From Kribbella antibiotica (lineage in GTDB: Bacteria > Actinomycetota > Actinomycetes > Propionibacteriales > Kribbellaceae), in the NCBI RefSeq assembly GCF_004349055.1, contig NZ_SMKX01000019.1:25591-89590 (forward strand): a DNA stretch of 64,000 nucleotides. Direction: 5' to 3'. Shown here in pieces: positions 13,854-22,143 of the stretch. Both the position numbers and the translations under genes were made by a program. Numbering within the stretch: the stretch's first letter is position 1; each line of letters opens with the position of its first letter. The notes beneath the pieces were generated by a model. It did not search any database. It saw only the letters and a list, made by a program, of their open reading frames with translations, and was not told the DNA's origin.

Positions 13854-15529
13854 CGGAAACGACGGAGACGGTCAAAGGCCCGGTGCGGGCTGCGACCGAC
13901 GTCCTGACCAAGATCGACGCTCTCGAGAAGGCCGCGACGGCTGGTCAGGGCCGGCTCGATCCGGTTGTGCTGACCGAGGCCACCCAGATCGTCGACCGGG
14001 CCGGGCAGCGGCTGCGGATGTCCGGCGAGCTGACTGTGGTCGCACTGGCCGGGGCCACCGGCTCCGGGAAGTCGTCGCTGTTCAACGCGATGACCGGCCT
14101 GGATCTGGCCGCGATCGGCACCCGCCGGCCGACCAGCTCGATGCCGCTGGCCTGTGTCTGGGGTGAGGAGCCGGCCGGTGAGGTGCTGAACTGGCTGGGC
14201 ATCCCGCGCCGGCACCAGGTGCAGCACCGCAGCTCGCTGGAGGACGCGCAGTCGGAGGACCTCGACGGTCTGATCCTGCTCGACCTGCCCGACCACGACT
14301 CGATCGAGGTCGAGCACCGGCTCATCGTCGACCGCCTCGTCGAGCTGGTCGATCTGCTCGTCTGGGTGGTCGACCCGCAGAAGTACGCCGACGCGGCGCT
14401 GCACGACCGCTACATCAAGCCCTACGCCTCGCACTCCGGGGTGATGGTCTTTGCGCTGAACCACGTCGACAAGCTCACGCCGGATCAGCAGAAGAGCTGC
14501 CTGAACGACCTCGAGCGGTTGCTGAAGACCGATGGCGTCAAGGCGCCGACAGTCGTGGCGACCTCTGCGGTCAGTGGTGACGGACTCGACGAGGTCCGCG
14601 GCCTGCTGGTCAAGCGAGTCAGCAACAAGCGCTCGGCCAAGGAGCGGCTCGCCGCCGACGTGGATCGCGTCGCGGACCGGATGGCGAGCCAGTGTGGCAC
14701 CGCCAAGACTCCGGAGATCGCCGACGCCGAGGTCAACGAACTGGTCGAGGCGCTCTCCGACGCGAGTGGTCTGCCGGTGGTGGTCGACGCCGTCCGTCGC
14801 TCCTACCTGCAGCGTGCTCAGGCGGCGACGGGGTGGCCGCTGACCAAGTGGATCGGTCGGCTGCGGCCGGACCCGCTGCGTGGTCTTCAGCTTGACGAGG
14901 TCTCTCGCCAACAGGGCAAGGCATTGCGCAAGTCCACGGCGAGCGATGTCGCCACCGCCCGCACTTTGTTGCCTGCGGCAACACCAGTGCAGCGGGCCCG
15001 GATGGACAGTGCGGTGCGCACCATCACCGACCGCGCGGCGGCCGGCCTGTCGCGGCCGTGGGCCGACTCGGTCCGGACTGCGATCCGCCGCCGCGAGGAG
15101 TCGCTGGGCGACGAGCTCGACCAGGCTGTCGCACGGACGGACCTCGGCAACTCCACCAACCCTGGTTGGTGGAGTGCGGCCAAGTTCATTCAGTGGCTGC
15201 TCTTCCTGGTCGCATTGGGTGGTGCAGCCTGGCTGCTCGCTGCCCTGGTGGCGCGGATCGCCGGTGCCGGTGAGGTGCCGCTGCCGAGTGCGGGTGGCAT
15301 CGCGTACGCCTGGATCATGCTGGTCGGTGGAGCAGCCCTCGGTCTCGGACTCGCAGTGCTCTGCCGGTTGGTAGCCGTCAGCGGTGCTGCGCGGCGGGCT
15401 CGTGCGGCTGAGCAGGCGCTGCGCAGCGAACTCGAGAGGGTTGCCGACAGCCACATCGTGGCACCGGCCCGGGCCGAGCTCGACGCCTACAGCACCTGCC
15501 GCGACACGCTCGCCATCGCTCGGGGCTAA
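13850..15529 (+). CDS. dynamin-like membrane GTPase (YfjP/DynA-DynB partner)
   Basis: 559 residues. The GTPase domain has Walker A GATGSGKSS (residues 68-76), DLPDHDS as the G3 region (about 144-150) and a proper G4 motif NHVD (about 202-205) with SAVSGDG as G5. A helical middle part leads to two strong transmembrane segments (about 442-470 and 482-510) and a coiled C terminus. GTG 13850 overlaps the upstream stop (GTGA), so the two proteins are probably made together and interact at the membrane. It is likely a membrane-remodelling or septum protein by analogy to DynA/DynB; the exact orthology was not tested. Its stop overlaps the convergent hydrolase stop. Confidence 0.82.
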   Translation: MTETTETVKGPVRAATDVLTKIDALEKAATAGQGRLDPVVLTEATQIVDRAGQRLRMSGELTVVALAGATGSGKSSLFNAMTGLDLAAIGTRRPTSSMPLACVWGEEPAGEVLNWLGIPRRHQVQHRSSLEDAQSEDLDGLILLDLPDHDSIEVEHRLIVDRLVELVDLLVWVVDPQKYADAALHDRYIKPYASHSGVMVFALNHVDKLTPDQQKSCLNDLERLLKTDGVKAPTVVATSAVSGDGLDEVRGLLVKRVSNKRSAKERLAADVDRVADRMASQCGTAKTPEIADAEVNELVEALSDASGLPVVVDAVRRSYLQRAQAATGWPLTKWIGRLRPDPLRGLQLDEVSRQQGKALRKSTASDVATARTLLPAATPVQRARMDSAVRTITDRAAAGLSRPWADSVRTAIRRREESLGDELDQAVARTDLGNSTNPGWWSAAKFIQWLLFLVALGGAAWLLAALVARIAGAGEVPLPSAGGIAYAWIMLVGGAALGLGLAVLCRLVAVSGAARRARAAEQALRSELERVADSHIVAPARAELDAYSTCRDTLAIARG

Positions 15530-16650
15530 CCAGTCACGACTCGCGTCTGCTGTTCGTCAGCCTGCACCACCCTGTGCAGGCTGACGAAGAACTTCCGAAC
15601 GTCTTCAGCGAGTAGTTCCGGCACCTCCATGGCGGCGAAGTGGCCGCCACGGTCGAACTCGGACCAGTGCACGACGTCGTACAGGCGCTCGGCCAGCGGC
15701 CGGATCGACTGGGTGATGTCGTGCGCGAAGACTGCGACGCCCAACGGGACCGGGCAGGTCTGCGCGCGCCGCGGCACGTCGTGGTGCAGTCGCGCCGATG
15801 AGGCCGCCGTCGCCGTCAGCCAGTACAGGGCGATCCCGGTGAGCATCCGATCGTCGGTGATCTGCGAGCGCGGATCGGTCCACTGCGCGAAGCGCTCAGC
15901 GATCCAGGCCAGTTGGCCGACCGGTGAGTCGGTCAGCGCGTAGCCGATGGTCTGCGGAGTGAGGGCCTGCAGCGCCTGGTACGGCGGCCGGTTCGCCATC
16001 AGGTGCCGGATCTTGTCCAGGCGGGCTTCCTCTCCAGCGGTCAGCTCGATACCGGCGTCGGGATCTGGCCGGGTCGGAAGATAGTTCACGTGCACCCCGG
16101 CAACGTGGTCGGGGGCGACCGCCCCGAGTGCCATCGAGATCCCCGCGCCGAAGTCGCCGCCCTGCGCCCCGTAGCGCTCGTATCCGAGGCGGCGCATGAG
16201 CTCGGCCCAGGCCCGTGCGATCCGGTCGAGGTCCCACCCGCGCTCGTGGGTCGGACCGGAGAATCCGAACCCGGGGATCGACGGGATCACCAGATGGAAG
16301 TCCCGCGACAGCGGCTCGATCACGTCGAGGAACTCCAGGAACGAACCTGGCCAGCCGTGGGTCAGGATCAGCGCGAGTGCATCCGGCCGCGCGCACCTGA
16401 CATGGACGAAGTGGATGGTCTGATCATCGATCTCGGTGGTGAAGTGCGGAAGTTCGTTGAGGGTGGCCTCGTGGGCGCGCCAGTCGTAGCTGGTGCGCCA
16501 GTGGTCGGTCAGCTCCTTGAGTCGGGCCAGCGGGAAGCCGTAGTCGGACCCGGCGTCGGTCACTTCGTTCGGCCAGCGGGTGCGGGCCAGCCGGTCGGCC
16601 AGGTCGTCGAGATCGGCTTGGGGAACGGCGATACGGAACGGCTTGATCAT
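15526..16650 (-). CDS. epoxide hydrolase (EHN-domain alpha/beta hydrolase)
   Basis: 374 residues. The N-terminal epoxide-hydrolase domain (IKPFRIAVPQADLDDLADRLARTRWP at the start) is followed by the alpha/beta hydrolase with the oxyanion motif HGWPGS (about 123-128) and the nucleophile Asp in QGGDFGA (about 192). The general base His is probably in GGHFAAM near residue 343, and ring-opening Tyr residues lie between. The enzyme hydrates epoxides to diols. ATG 16650 is preceded by AGGAG. It is divergent from a MarR gene with paired palindromes between them, so it is probably MarR-controlled. Confidence 0.88.
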   Translation of the reverse strand: MIKPFRIAVPQADLDDLADRLARTRWPNEVTDAGSDYGFPLARLKELTDHWRTSYDWRAHEATLNELPHFTTEIDDQTIHFVHVRCARPDALALILTHGWPGSFLEFLDVIEPLSRDFHLVIPSIPGFGFSGPTHERGWDLDRIARAWAELMRRLGYERYGAQGGDFGAGISMALGAVAPDHVAGVHVNYLPTRPDPDAGIELTAGEEARLDKIRHLMANRPPYQALQALTPQTIGYALTDSPVGQLAWIAERFAQWTDPRSQITDDRMLTGIALYWLTATAASSARLHHDVPRRAQTCPVPLGVAVFAHDITQSIRPLAERLYDVVHWSEFDRGGHFAAMEVPELLAEDVRKFFVSLHRVVQADEQQTRVVTG

Positions 16651-16682
16651 GTCCCTGCTCCTGCGGAATCGGCGGATGCCCA

Positions 16683-16705
16683 TAACGTTAGTCCATCTAA
16701 CGTTA
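16683..16705. promoter_or_regulatory. paired TAACGTTA palindromes, probable MarR operator
   Basis: TAACGTTA occurs at 16683-16690 and 16698-16705. With flanking bases the whole site reads TAACGTTAG-N5-CTAACGTTA, a perfect dyad with 9-base arms. It lies 33 bases before the hydrolase start and 58 before MarR. MarR dimers bind such 16-24-bp dyads. Confidence 0.7.
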
Positions 16706-16762
16706 GGAGTCCGAACGGTATCACGATCGTTCGCCCGCCGAACGATTCGATAGCATGCCCGG

Positions 16763-17239
16763 ATGGACGAGCCTGAGAATGAGGTGGCCAGGTGGGCGGC
16801 CATGCCGACCTGGGTGCTGAGCCAAGCCGCTCAGCACGGTTCGCGGCTGGTGGTCGACGGCTTCGCGTCCGTCGGTGCCCGCGGATATCACTATCGGCTG
16901 CTGGCGACGCTGGAGGACTTCGGGCCGGCCAGCCAGGCGGCGCTGGGTCGTCGGAGCGGCATTCACCTGAGTGACATGGTTGCGACGGTCAATGAGCTGG
17001 CGGAGCTGGGGCTCGTCGAGCGCGCGGCGGATCCCTCGGACCGTCGGCGCAACGTCATCACGCTGACGACGGCGGGCAAACGTCACCTTCGGCGCCTTGA
17101 AAGTCGCCTGGCGGCGGCTCAGGAGGAACTGCTTGCTCCGCTGTCGGCCGATGAGCGGCGCCGCCTGGTGGCACTTCTGGCGACACTGCTGGAGCACCAC
17201 GACCGGCGAGCCGGGGTCCAGGAAGAGCGCTGGCGCTGA
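16763..17239 (+). CDS. MarR family transcriptional regulator
   Basis: 158 residues with a MarR winged helix: YHYRLLATLEDFGPASQAALGRRSG, then LSDMVATVNELAELGLVER and the wing DPSDRRRNVITLT (about 42-105). C-terminal helices dimerise. Divergent to the epoxide hydrolase with a 23-base dyad between them; it likely senses a lipophilic or phenolic compound and represses both genes. Confidence 0.88.
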   Translation: MDEPENEVARWAAMPTWVLSQAAQHGSRLVVDGFASVGARGYHYRLLATLEDFGPASQAALGRRSGIHLSDMVATVNELAELGLVERAADPSDRRRNVITLTTAGKRHLRRLESRLAAAQEELLAPLSADERRRLVALLATLLEHHDRRAGVQEERWR

Positions 17240-17268
17240 CCGGGAGCCTGGATGGAACCGGCGAAGAT

Positions 17269-17883
17269 CTACAGCTCGACGCCGGGAGCGAACTGGTCCA
17301 TCGAGACCTTGGCGGCCTCCAATGAGTCTTCCTCGGTTGTCGTGCCGGAACGGCGAACGACCTCCAGCCAGGCCCGCACGGACTGCTCGTTGAACTGCAG
17401 CATCTCGGGTGAGTCGGCGAACGTGACCGGGTCGTGGTCGTCCGGCAGACCGGCGACGTAGAGCGCTAGCCCCAGAAGACCGCCGTCCCAGCCAGGTCCG
17501 ACGTACAGTGCGCCGCCTGCGCCAGGGGCCGGGATGTCCGTCACGACATGCTCCAGCTCGAGCTCCGTCGAGTTGTCCGGTGCCGGCTGCAGGCGGATCT
17601 CCAGCAGGCTGTTCGGGCCGCCGTAGCTGACCTTGAAGCGCTGGGGTGGCTCGCACTCGAGGACCTCGCCACCGGCCATGTCCTGCAGCTGGAAGCTTCC
17701 GCCGACCTGGAAGTCGCCGGTGGTCGGCCAGAACCAGCGGGCCAGCCGGGCCGGATCGGTCAGGGCGTCCCAGAGCTCCGCCGGAGTGGCGCGGTACGTC
17801 CGGCGCATCTTCAGGCTGACGGTCTCGCCGGTCCGGCCGACTTCGCGCTGGACGGCGTTGAGGTGCTCGAGAATGTCGATCAT
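17269..17883 (-). CDS. SRPBCC/AHSA1-like protein
   Basis: 204 residues with the AHSA1-type START-like fold: RTYRATPAELWDALTDPARLARWFWP (about 28-53), a GGSFQL strand pair, GEVLECEPPQRFKVSY, and a long C-terminal helix. Such proteins bind hydrophobic ligands and in actinobacteria are often partnered with ArsR regulators; none is adjacent here. Function unknown. Confidence 0.82.
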   Translation of the reverse strand: MIDILEHLNAVQREVGRTGETVSLKMRRTYRATPAELWDALTDPARLARWFWPTTGDFQVGGSFQLQDMAGGEVLECEPPQRFKVSYGGPNSLLEIRLQPAPDNSTELELEHVVTDIPAPGAGGALYVGPGWDGGLLGLALYVAGLPDDHDPVTFADSPEMLQFNEQSVRAWLEVVRRSGTTTEEDSLEAAKVSMDQFAPGVEL

Positions 17884-17931
17884 GAAGGCCAGAATGCCGG
17901 GCTGGGCTTATATAAGTCAAGCCTGAGATAG

Positions 17932-18459
17932 TCATGCGGCCTCGGCCTCCCGGGTAGTCGGGGTGAGGGGGAGTGAGGTCGCGGCGAACTCGTCGGGCGG
18001 GAAGGGCGCGACGAGGTCAGGGTCGGGAAGCGAATGGCTGGACGAGTCAGCGGGCGCAGGTGCGGCTGTGGGGGTGTCCGGCCACGCGGCTTCGGCTCGG
18101 GGCGCGGACTTGGTGAAGATCGTGGTGCCTCTGGACAGGTCGTGGCCGACGGAGAGGGCTTCGAGGACCACTTTTGAGCGGCGTTCGCCGTCGTCGGTGG
18201 TCCACTCGTAGGTGCGGAGCCGGCCGGTGATGATGACCGGCTGACCCACGTGGACCGATTCGAAGGTGTTCTGCGCCAGGCCGCGCCAGCACTCGACGTT
18301 GAACCAGGTGGTTGGCCGGTCGACCCAGCCCTGGTCGGCCTGGAAATACCGTGGGGTGGAGCCGATCCGGAAGGTCACCTGCGGCGTCCGCCCGCCGACT
18401 TCCCTGAACTGGGGCTTGCTGCCGACCCAGCCCTGCACTGTCACGTAGGTCTCACTCAT
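17932..18459 (-). CDS. ssbB: single-stranded DNA-binding protein paralogue (SsbB type)
   Basis: 175 residues. An OB fold covers about residues 3-115 (TYVTVQGWVGSKPQFRE, TFRIGSTPRYF, TTWFNVECWRGLAQN, GQPVIITGRLRTYEW). The Pro/Ala-rich tail ends in EAEAA and lacks the acidic DDDIPF-like tip that recruits partners in housekeeping SSB. It is divergent from ettA. From memory, the same ssb-ettA pair is M. tuberculosis Rv2478c-Rv2477c, and Streptomyces SsbB acts in chromosome segregation. ATG 18459 is chosen because the OB fold begins at once; the frame stays open upstream only as antisense to ettA. Confidence 0.82.
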   Translation of the reverse strand: MSETYVTVQGWVGSKPQFREVGGRTPQVTFRIGSTPRYFQADQGWVDRPTTWFNVECWRGLAQNTFESVHVGQPVIITGRLRTYEWTTDDGERRSKVVLEALSVGHDLSRGTTIFTKSAPRAEAAWPDTPTAAPAPADSSSHSLPDPDLVAPFPPDEFAATSLPLTPTTREAEAA

Positions 18460-18579
18460 CCTGGCCGCCGTCCTTTCGATCGCGTTGTCACCGGAGAAGA
18501 TGCACGCGATCGGGGCCGGAATCGGCGCCGACCTCAGGGCCTGTGGACAACCGGTTGGGCTCAGGCGGTGCCGAGCGCA

Positions 18580-18591
18580 TAGGCTCTGGGT
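18580..18591 (+). promoter_or_regulatory. leaderless promoter (-10 TAGGCT) of ettA
   Basis: TAGGCT at 18580-18585 is followed by 6 bases and then ATG 18592. TTGGGC at 18555-18560 could be the -35 with a 19-base spacer. No Shine-Dalgarno sequence is present. Confidence 0.5.
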
Positions 18592-20274
18592 ATGGCGGAA
18601 TTCATCTATACCCTTCGCAACGTCCGGAAGGCGTTCGGCGACAAGGTCGTTCTCGACGACGTCACGCTGAACTTCCTGACCGGGGCGAAGATCGGCGTGG
18701 TCGGGCCGAACGGCACCGGCAAGTCCTCGCTGTTCAAGATCATGGCGGGCATCGACCACGCGTCCAACGGTGAAGCCCGGCTGGCGGAGGACGCCACGGT
18801 CGGGATCCTGTTGCAGGAACCGCCGCTGAGCGAAGGCAAGACCGTGCTGCAGAACGTCGAGGAAGGGGTCGGCGACACCAAGCAGAAGCTCGACCGCTTC
18901 AACGAGATCTCTGCCGAGCTGGCCGACCCGGACGCGGACTACGACACGCTGCTCGGCGAGATGGGCGACCTGCAGACCGAGCTCGACCACCGCAACGCGT
19001 GGGACGTCGATGCTCAGCTCGAGCAGGCGATGGACGCGCTGCGGTGCCCGCCGGGCGACGTGCTGGTCGACAACCTGTCCGGTGGTGAGCGCCGCCGGGT
19101 CGCGCTGTGCAAGCTGCTGCTGCAGCAGCCCGACCTGCTGCTCCTCGATGAGCCCACCAACCACCTGGACGCTGAGTCCGTGCTGTGGCTGGAGCAGCAC
19201 CTGCAGAAGTATCCGGGCGCCGTCCTGGCGATCACCCACGACCGGTACTTCCTGGACAACGTCGCCGAGTGGATCCTGGAAATGGACCGCGGCAAGACCT
19301 ACGGGTACGAGGGCAACTACTCGAAGTACCTGGAGACCAAGCAGCAGCGGCTCGTCGTCGAGGGCGCGAAGGACGCGAAGCGGGCGAAGATCCTGGAGCG
19401 CGAGCTCGAGTGGGTCCGGTCGAACGCGAAGGCCCGGCAGACCAAGAGCAAGTCCCGGCTGGCCCGCTACGAGGAGCTCGCGGCCGAGGCCGAGCGCTCC
19501 AAGAAGCTGGACATCGACGAGATCAACATCCCGGCCGGACCGCGGCTGGGCAGCACGGTGCTCGAGGTCTCCAAGCTGGAGAAGGGCTTCGGCGACCGCA
19601 CGCTGATCGACGGCCTCAGCTTCAGCCTCCCGCGGGCCGGCATCGTCGGTATCGTCGGCCCGAACGGCGTCGGCAAGTCGACGCTGTTCCGGATGATCAT
19701 CGGCGAGGAGCAGCCGGATGCCGGCAGCCTGAAGCTCGGCGAGACGGTCAAGATCTCGTACGTCGACCAGTCCCGCGGCGGCCTGGACCCGAAGAAGACG
19801 GTCTGGCAGCAGGTCTCGGACGAGCTCGACTACATCAAGGTCGCGAACTTCGAGATGCCGAGCCGGGCGTATGTCGCCTCGTTCGGGTTCAAGGGCCCGG
19901 ACCAGCAGAAGCCGACCGGCGTTCTGTCCGGTGGTGAGCGCAACCGGCTGAACCTGGCGCTGACGCTGAAGATGGGCGGCAACCTGCTGCTCCTCGACGA
20001 GCCGACCAACGACCTGGACGTCGAGACCTTGCAGTCCCTCGAGGACGCACTGCTCGAGTTCCCGGGCTGCGCTGTGGTCGTCTCCCACGACCGGTGGTTC
20101 CTGGACCGCGTGGCGACCCACATCATGGCCTGGGAAGGCACCGACGAGGACCCGGCCAAGTGGTTCTGGTTCGAGGGTAACTTCGCGTCGTACGAGGCGA
20201 ACAAGGTCGAGCGGCTCGGCCCGGAGGCGGCCCGCCCGCACCGCGTCACGCACCGCAAGCTCACGCGCGACTGA
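18592..20274 (+). CDS. ettA: energy-dependent translational throttle protein EttA (ABC-F)
   Basis: 560 residues, the full family length. Two ABC domains: Walker A GPNGTGKSS and GPNGVGKST, signatures LSGGERRR and LSGGERNR, and Walker B-catalytic Glu LLLLDEPTNHLD and LLLLDEPTNDLD. A linker and arm region lies about 255-325. No membrane part, as expected for ABC-F. EttA binds the ribosomal E site and gates the first peptide-bond steps according to ATP/ADP. The short C-terminal extension (VTHRKLTRD) fits EttA and not Uup. Confidence 0.96.
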   Translation: MAEFIYTLRNVRKAFGDKVVLDDVTLNFLTGAKIGVVGPNGTGKSSLFKIMAGIDHASNGEARLAEDATVGILLQEPPLSEGKTVLQNVEEGVGDTKQKLDRFNEISAELADPDADYDTLLGEMGDLQTELDHRNAWDVDAQLEQAMDALRCPPGDVLVDNLSGGERRRVALCKLLLQQPDLLLLDEPTNHLDAESVLWLEQHLQKYPGAVLAITHDRYFLDNVAEWILEMDRGKTYGYEGNYSKYLETKQQRLVVEGAKDAKRAKILERELEWVRSNAKARQTKSKSRLARYEELAAEAERSKKLDIDEINIPAGPRLGSTVLEVSKLEKGFGDRTLIDGLSFSLPRAGIVGIVGPNGVGKSTLFRMIIGEEQPDAGSLKLGETVKISYVDQSRGGLDPKKTVWQQVSDELDYIKVANFEMPSRAYVASFGFKGPDQQKPTGVLSGGERNRLNLALTLKMGGNLLLLDEPTNDLDVETLQSLEDALLEFPGCAVVVSHDRWFLDRVATHIMAWEGTDEDPAKWFWFEGNFASYEANKVERLGPEAARPHRVTHRKLTRD

Positions 20275-20286
20275 TCCTGAAGCACT

Positions 20287-20326
20287 GAAGAACCCCGGAC
20301 GACCGAGAGGCCGCCCGGGGTTCTTC
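20287..20326. terminator. bidirectional hairpin between ettA and the metalloprotease gene
   Basis: GAAGAACCCCGG (20287-20298) pairs perfectly with CCGGGGTTCTTC (20315-20326) around a 16-base loop. It sits between two convergent stops. The A/T-rich foot of the stem gives a short T-run on either strand. Confidence 0.85.
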
Positions 20327-20337
20327 ACGTTGCCGAC

Positions 20338-21144
20338 TTACGTACCGGGCTTCGGGTAGAGCAGGTTGAGGACCTGGCGGTCGTCGCTGGACGGGTGCGT
20401 GCTCCAGCCCGGCCCGACGGTTCCGCTCATCAAGCAGCTGTTGGTGGATGAGTTGTGGTCAAGGCCGAGGGCGTGCCCCAGCTCGTGGCAGGTGGTCTTG
20501 GCGCGCTGTGTGGTGTTGGTGAGCAGACGCGTGTTGAGCTCGACCGAGGCTGGGCCCGATGGAGCGTTCGCCGCCCACCTGGTCAGGCCGTACCAGGATT
20601 CCGCGCTGTTGACCGCGTAGACGTGTACGCAGTGCCGGCCGCCACCGGGGCAACCCTCGGTGTACCAGCGGTAGTAGGAATCGATCCCCAGTGCCTGGTT
20701 CCAGTCGTTCACCGCAGCCGTGACCGGGTAGCCGGCTGGGGTGTGGTCCAGGAAGTAGACCTGCGGGTCGTTGAACTGGTTGTAGGCCCACGCGTGGCTG
20801 CACCACGCGCCTGCCGTACCGACGATGGGCGAGCAGGCGAGCACCCCCGATGGGCCCATCGTCTGGCCGGCGGGTACGACGCCCTGCACGCCCTTGGCGC
20901 GCAGCTCGGCGCGGAGCTTCTCGGCTGATCCGGCGGGCTCGTACCGGGTCATGCTCGTGACTGCGCCGAGCGCGTTCCGCTCGATCACGACGACCTCGTC
21001 GTCGGCAACCGTCGGTGCGGCGGCAGGTGCCTTGTCGGCCACGGGGGCGGCGCCGGCCGCGACTCCCCACGGCGAAATCGCGACGGCGACGGCGAACAGC
21101 GAAGCCGCTGCCGTCACCACAATCCTTCGTCTGACATGCCTCAC
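20338..21144 (-). CDS. secreted zinc metalloprotease (metzincin, snapalysin/matrixin-like)
   Basis: 268 residues. A signal peptide (basic RHVRRRIVV, hydrophobic core, cleavage near AGAA at about 33) and a pro-like segment precede the catalytic part. The zinc site is HELGHALGLDH (His220, Glu221, His224, His230), with a Met-turn at CLMS (Met239). Four or more Cys suggest disulphides. Start GTG 21144 is supported by GAGAGGAA upstream. It is a small extracellular protease; the substrate is unknown. It ends against the ettA terminator. Confidence 0.87.
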   Translation of the reverse strand: MRHVRRRIVVTAAASLFAVAVAISPWGVAAGAAPVADKAPAAAPTVADDEVVVIERNALGAVTSMTRYEPAGSAEKLRAELRAKGVQGVVPAGQTMGPSGVLACSPIVGTAGAWCSHAWAYNQFNDPQVYFLDHTPAGYPVTAAVNDWNQALGIDSYYRWYTEGCPGGGRHCVHVYAVNSAESWYGLTRWAANAPSGPASVELNTRLLTNTTQRAKTTCHELGHALGLDHNSSTNSCLMSGTVGPGWSTHPSSDDRQVLNLLYPKPGT

Positions 21145-21290
21145 GGGTGTTCCTCTCTCGGGGCGGACACCGGTCCGGGGACCGGCGAGGAATTCCCATC
21201 AGAACGCACAAAATCCGGAACCGGCCAGGCTTCGGAACCGGCAGCTCCCGAAACTGCCGGTGTTCGATTGTTCACCGTCAGTCGCTTGAT

Positions 21291-21333
21291 ACTTAGCCCT
21301 TGCGCTAAGTGTTGAGGATGGTTAATACTTAGC
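21291..21333 (+). promoter_or_regulatory. ArsR-type operator and promoter of the ArsR-SRPBCC-DHFR-like operon
   Basis: ACTTAGC (21291-21297) and GCTAAGT (21304-21310) form a 7-base-arm dyad; a third ACTTAGC copy is at 21327-21333. A promoter fits inside: TTGCGC (21300-21305), 17-base spacer, TAATAC (21323-21328), 8 bases before ATG 21337. Bound ArsR would cover the promoter, and the mRNA may be leaderless. Confidence 0.65.
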
Positions 21334-21336
21334 CGC

Positions 21337-21672
21337 ATGGCACAGTATCTAGGCGAGGTGGACGGCGTGTTCGTCGCGCTCGCAGACCCGACCCGGCGCG
21401 ACGTGATCCGCCGGCTCGGGCGCGGTCCGACGAGCGTGGGGGAGTTGGCGGCGGAGTTTCCAATGACGCTGCCCTCTTTCATGAAGCACGTCCGCACGCT
21501 CGAGACGAACGGTCTGATCCGGACGGTGAAGACCGGCCGGGTGCGGACCTGTGTGCTCAATCGTGAGCGGCTGGCGCTGGTCGACAACTGGCTCGACGAG
21601 CAGCGGCGGATCTGGGAAGACCGCACCGACCGGCTGGACCGCTTTGTCACCGAATCGATGGAGGAGCAGTAG
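21337..21672 (+). CDS. ArsR family transcriptional regulator
   Basis: 111 residues with ArsR winged helix (FVALADPTRRDVIRRLGRG, SVGELAAEFPMTLPSFMKHVRTLETNGL). There are no CxC metal motifs, so it is probably not a metal sensor but of the type paired with SRPBCC proteins. The next gene starts directly after its stop. Autoregulation is likely through ACTTAGC repeats just upstream. Confidence 0.88.
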   Translation: MAQYLGEVDGVFVALADPTRRDVIRRLGRGPTSVGELAAEFPMTLPSFMKHVRTLETNGLIRTVKTGRVRTCVLNRERLALVDNWLDEQRRIWEDRTDRLDRFVTESMEEQ

Positions 21673-22143
21673 ATGAACCCCGATCTCGACCTCACCCTGG
21701 AGCGGATCATCCGCGCGCCGCGAGCTGTGGTGTGGCGTGCGTGGACCGAGCCTGACCGCTTTGAGAAGTGGTGGGTCCCGGCGCCTACCGTATGCCGGGT
21801 CGAACGGCTGGAGGCTCGGCCCGGCGGCGCACTGGTCACCCGGATGAGCGACGACGGCGTGGACTTCGTGCCGCATCTCGACGCAACCTTCCTGGCCGCC
21901 GATGAGCTCGAGCGAATCGTGTTCACCAACGCGATCGACAGTGCGTGGCGGCCGGGTAGCCCGGAGCAGGTCACGATGGTGGCCGAGATCACGCTGGCCG
22001 ATCATCCCGACGGGACCGACTACCGGATCGTCGTACGGCATGCCGATCGGGACTCCAGGAATCGCCATGCGGCGTTGGGGTTTGCCGATGGCTGGGGGAC
22101 TGTCACCAAGCAGCTTGCCGAGTTGGCGGAGGAGACGCGATGA
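21673..22143 (+). CDS. SRPBCC (AHSA1-like) protein
   Basis: 156 residues. START-like fold with LTLERIIRAPRAVVWRAWTEPDRFEKWWVPAP at the N terminus and HPDGTDYRIVVRHADRDSRNRHAALGF near the end. It starts immediately after the ArsR stop and overlaps the next start by 4 bases (ATGA at 22140), so it is the middle gene of a three-gene operon. A hydrophobic ligand or co-chaperone-like role is known for the fold; the ligand here is unknown. Confidence 0.87.
   Translation: MNPDLDLTLERIIRAPRAVVWRAWTEPDRFEKWWVPAPTVCRVERLEARPGGALVTRMSDDGVDFVPHLDATFLAADELERIVFTNAIDSAWRPGSPEQVTMVAEITLADHPDGTDYRIVVRHADRDSRNRHAALGFADGWGTVTKQLAELAEETR

Noticed and set aside
18460..20328. Upstream extension of the SSB frame antisense to ettA
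   Set aside because: The plus strand encodes complete EttA; the extension has no OB-fold or other domain content.
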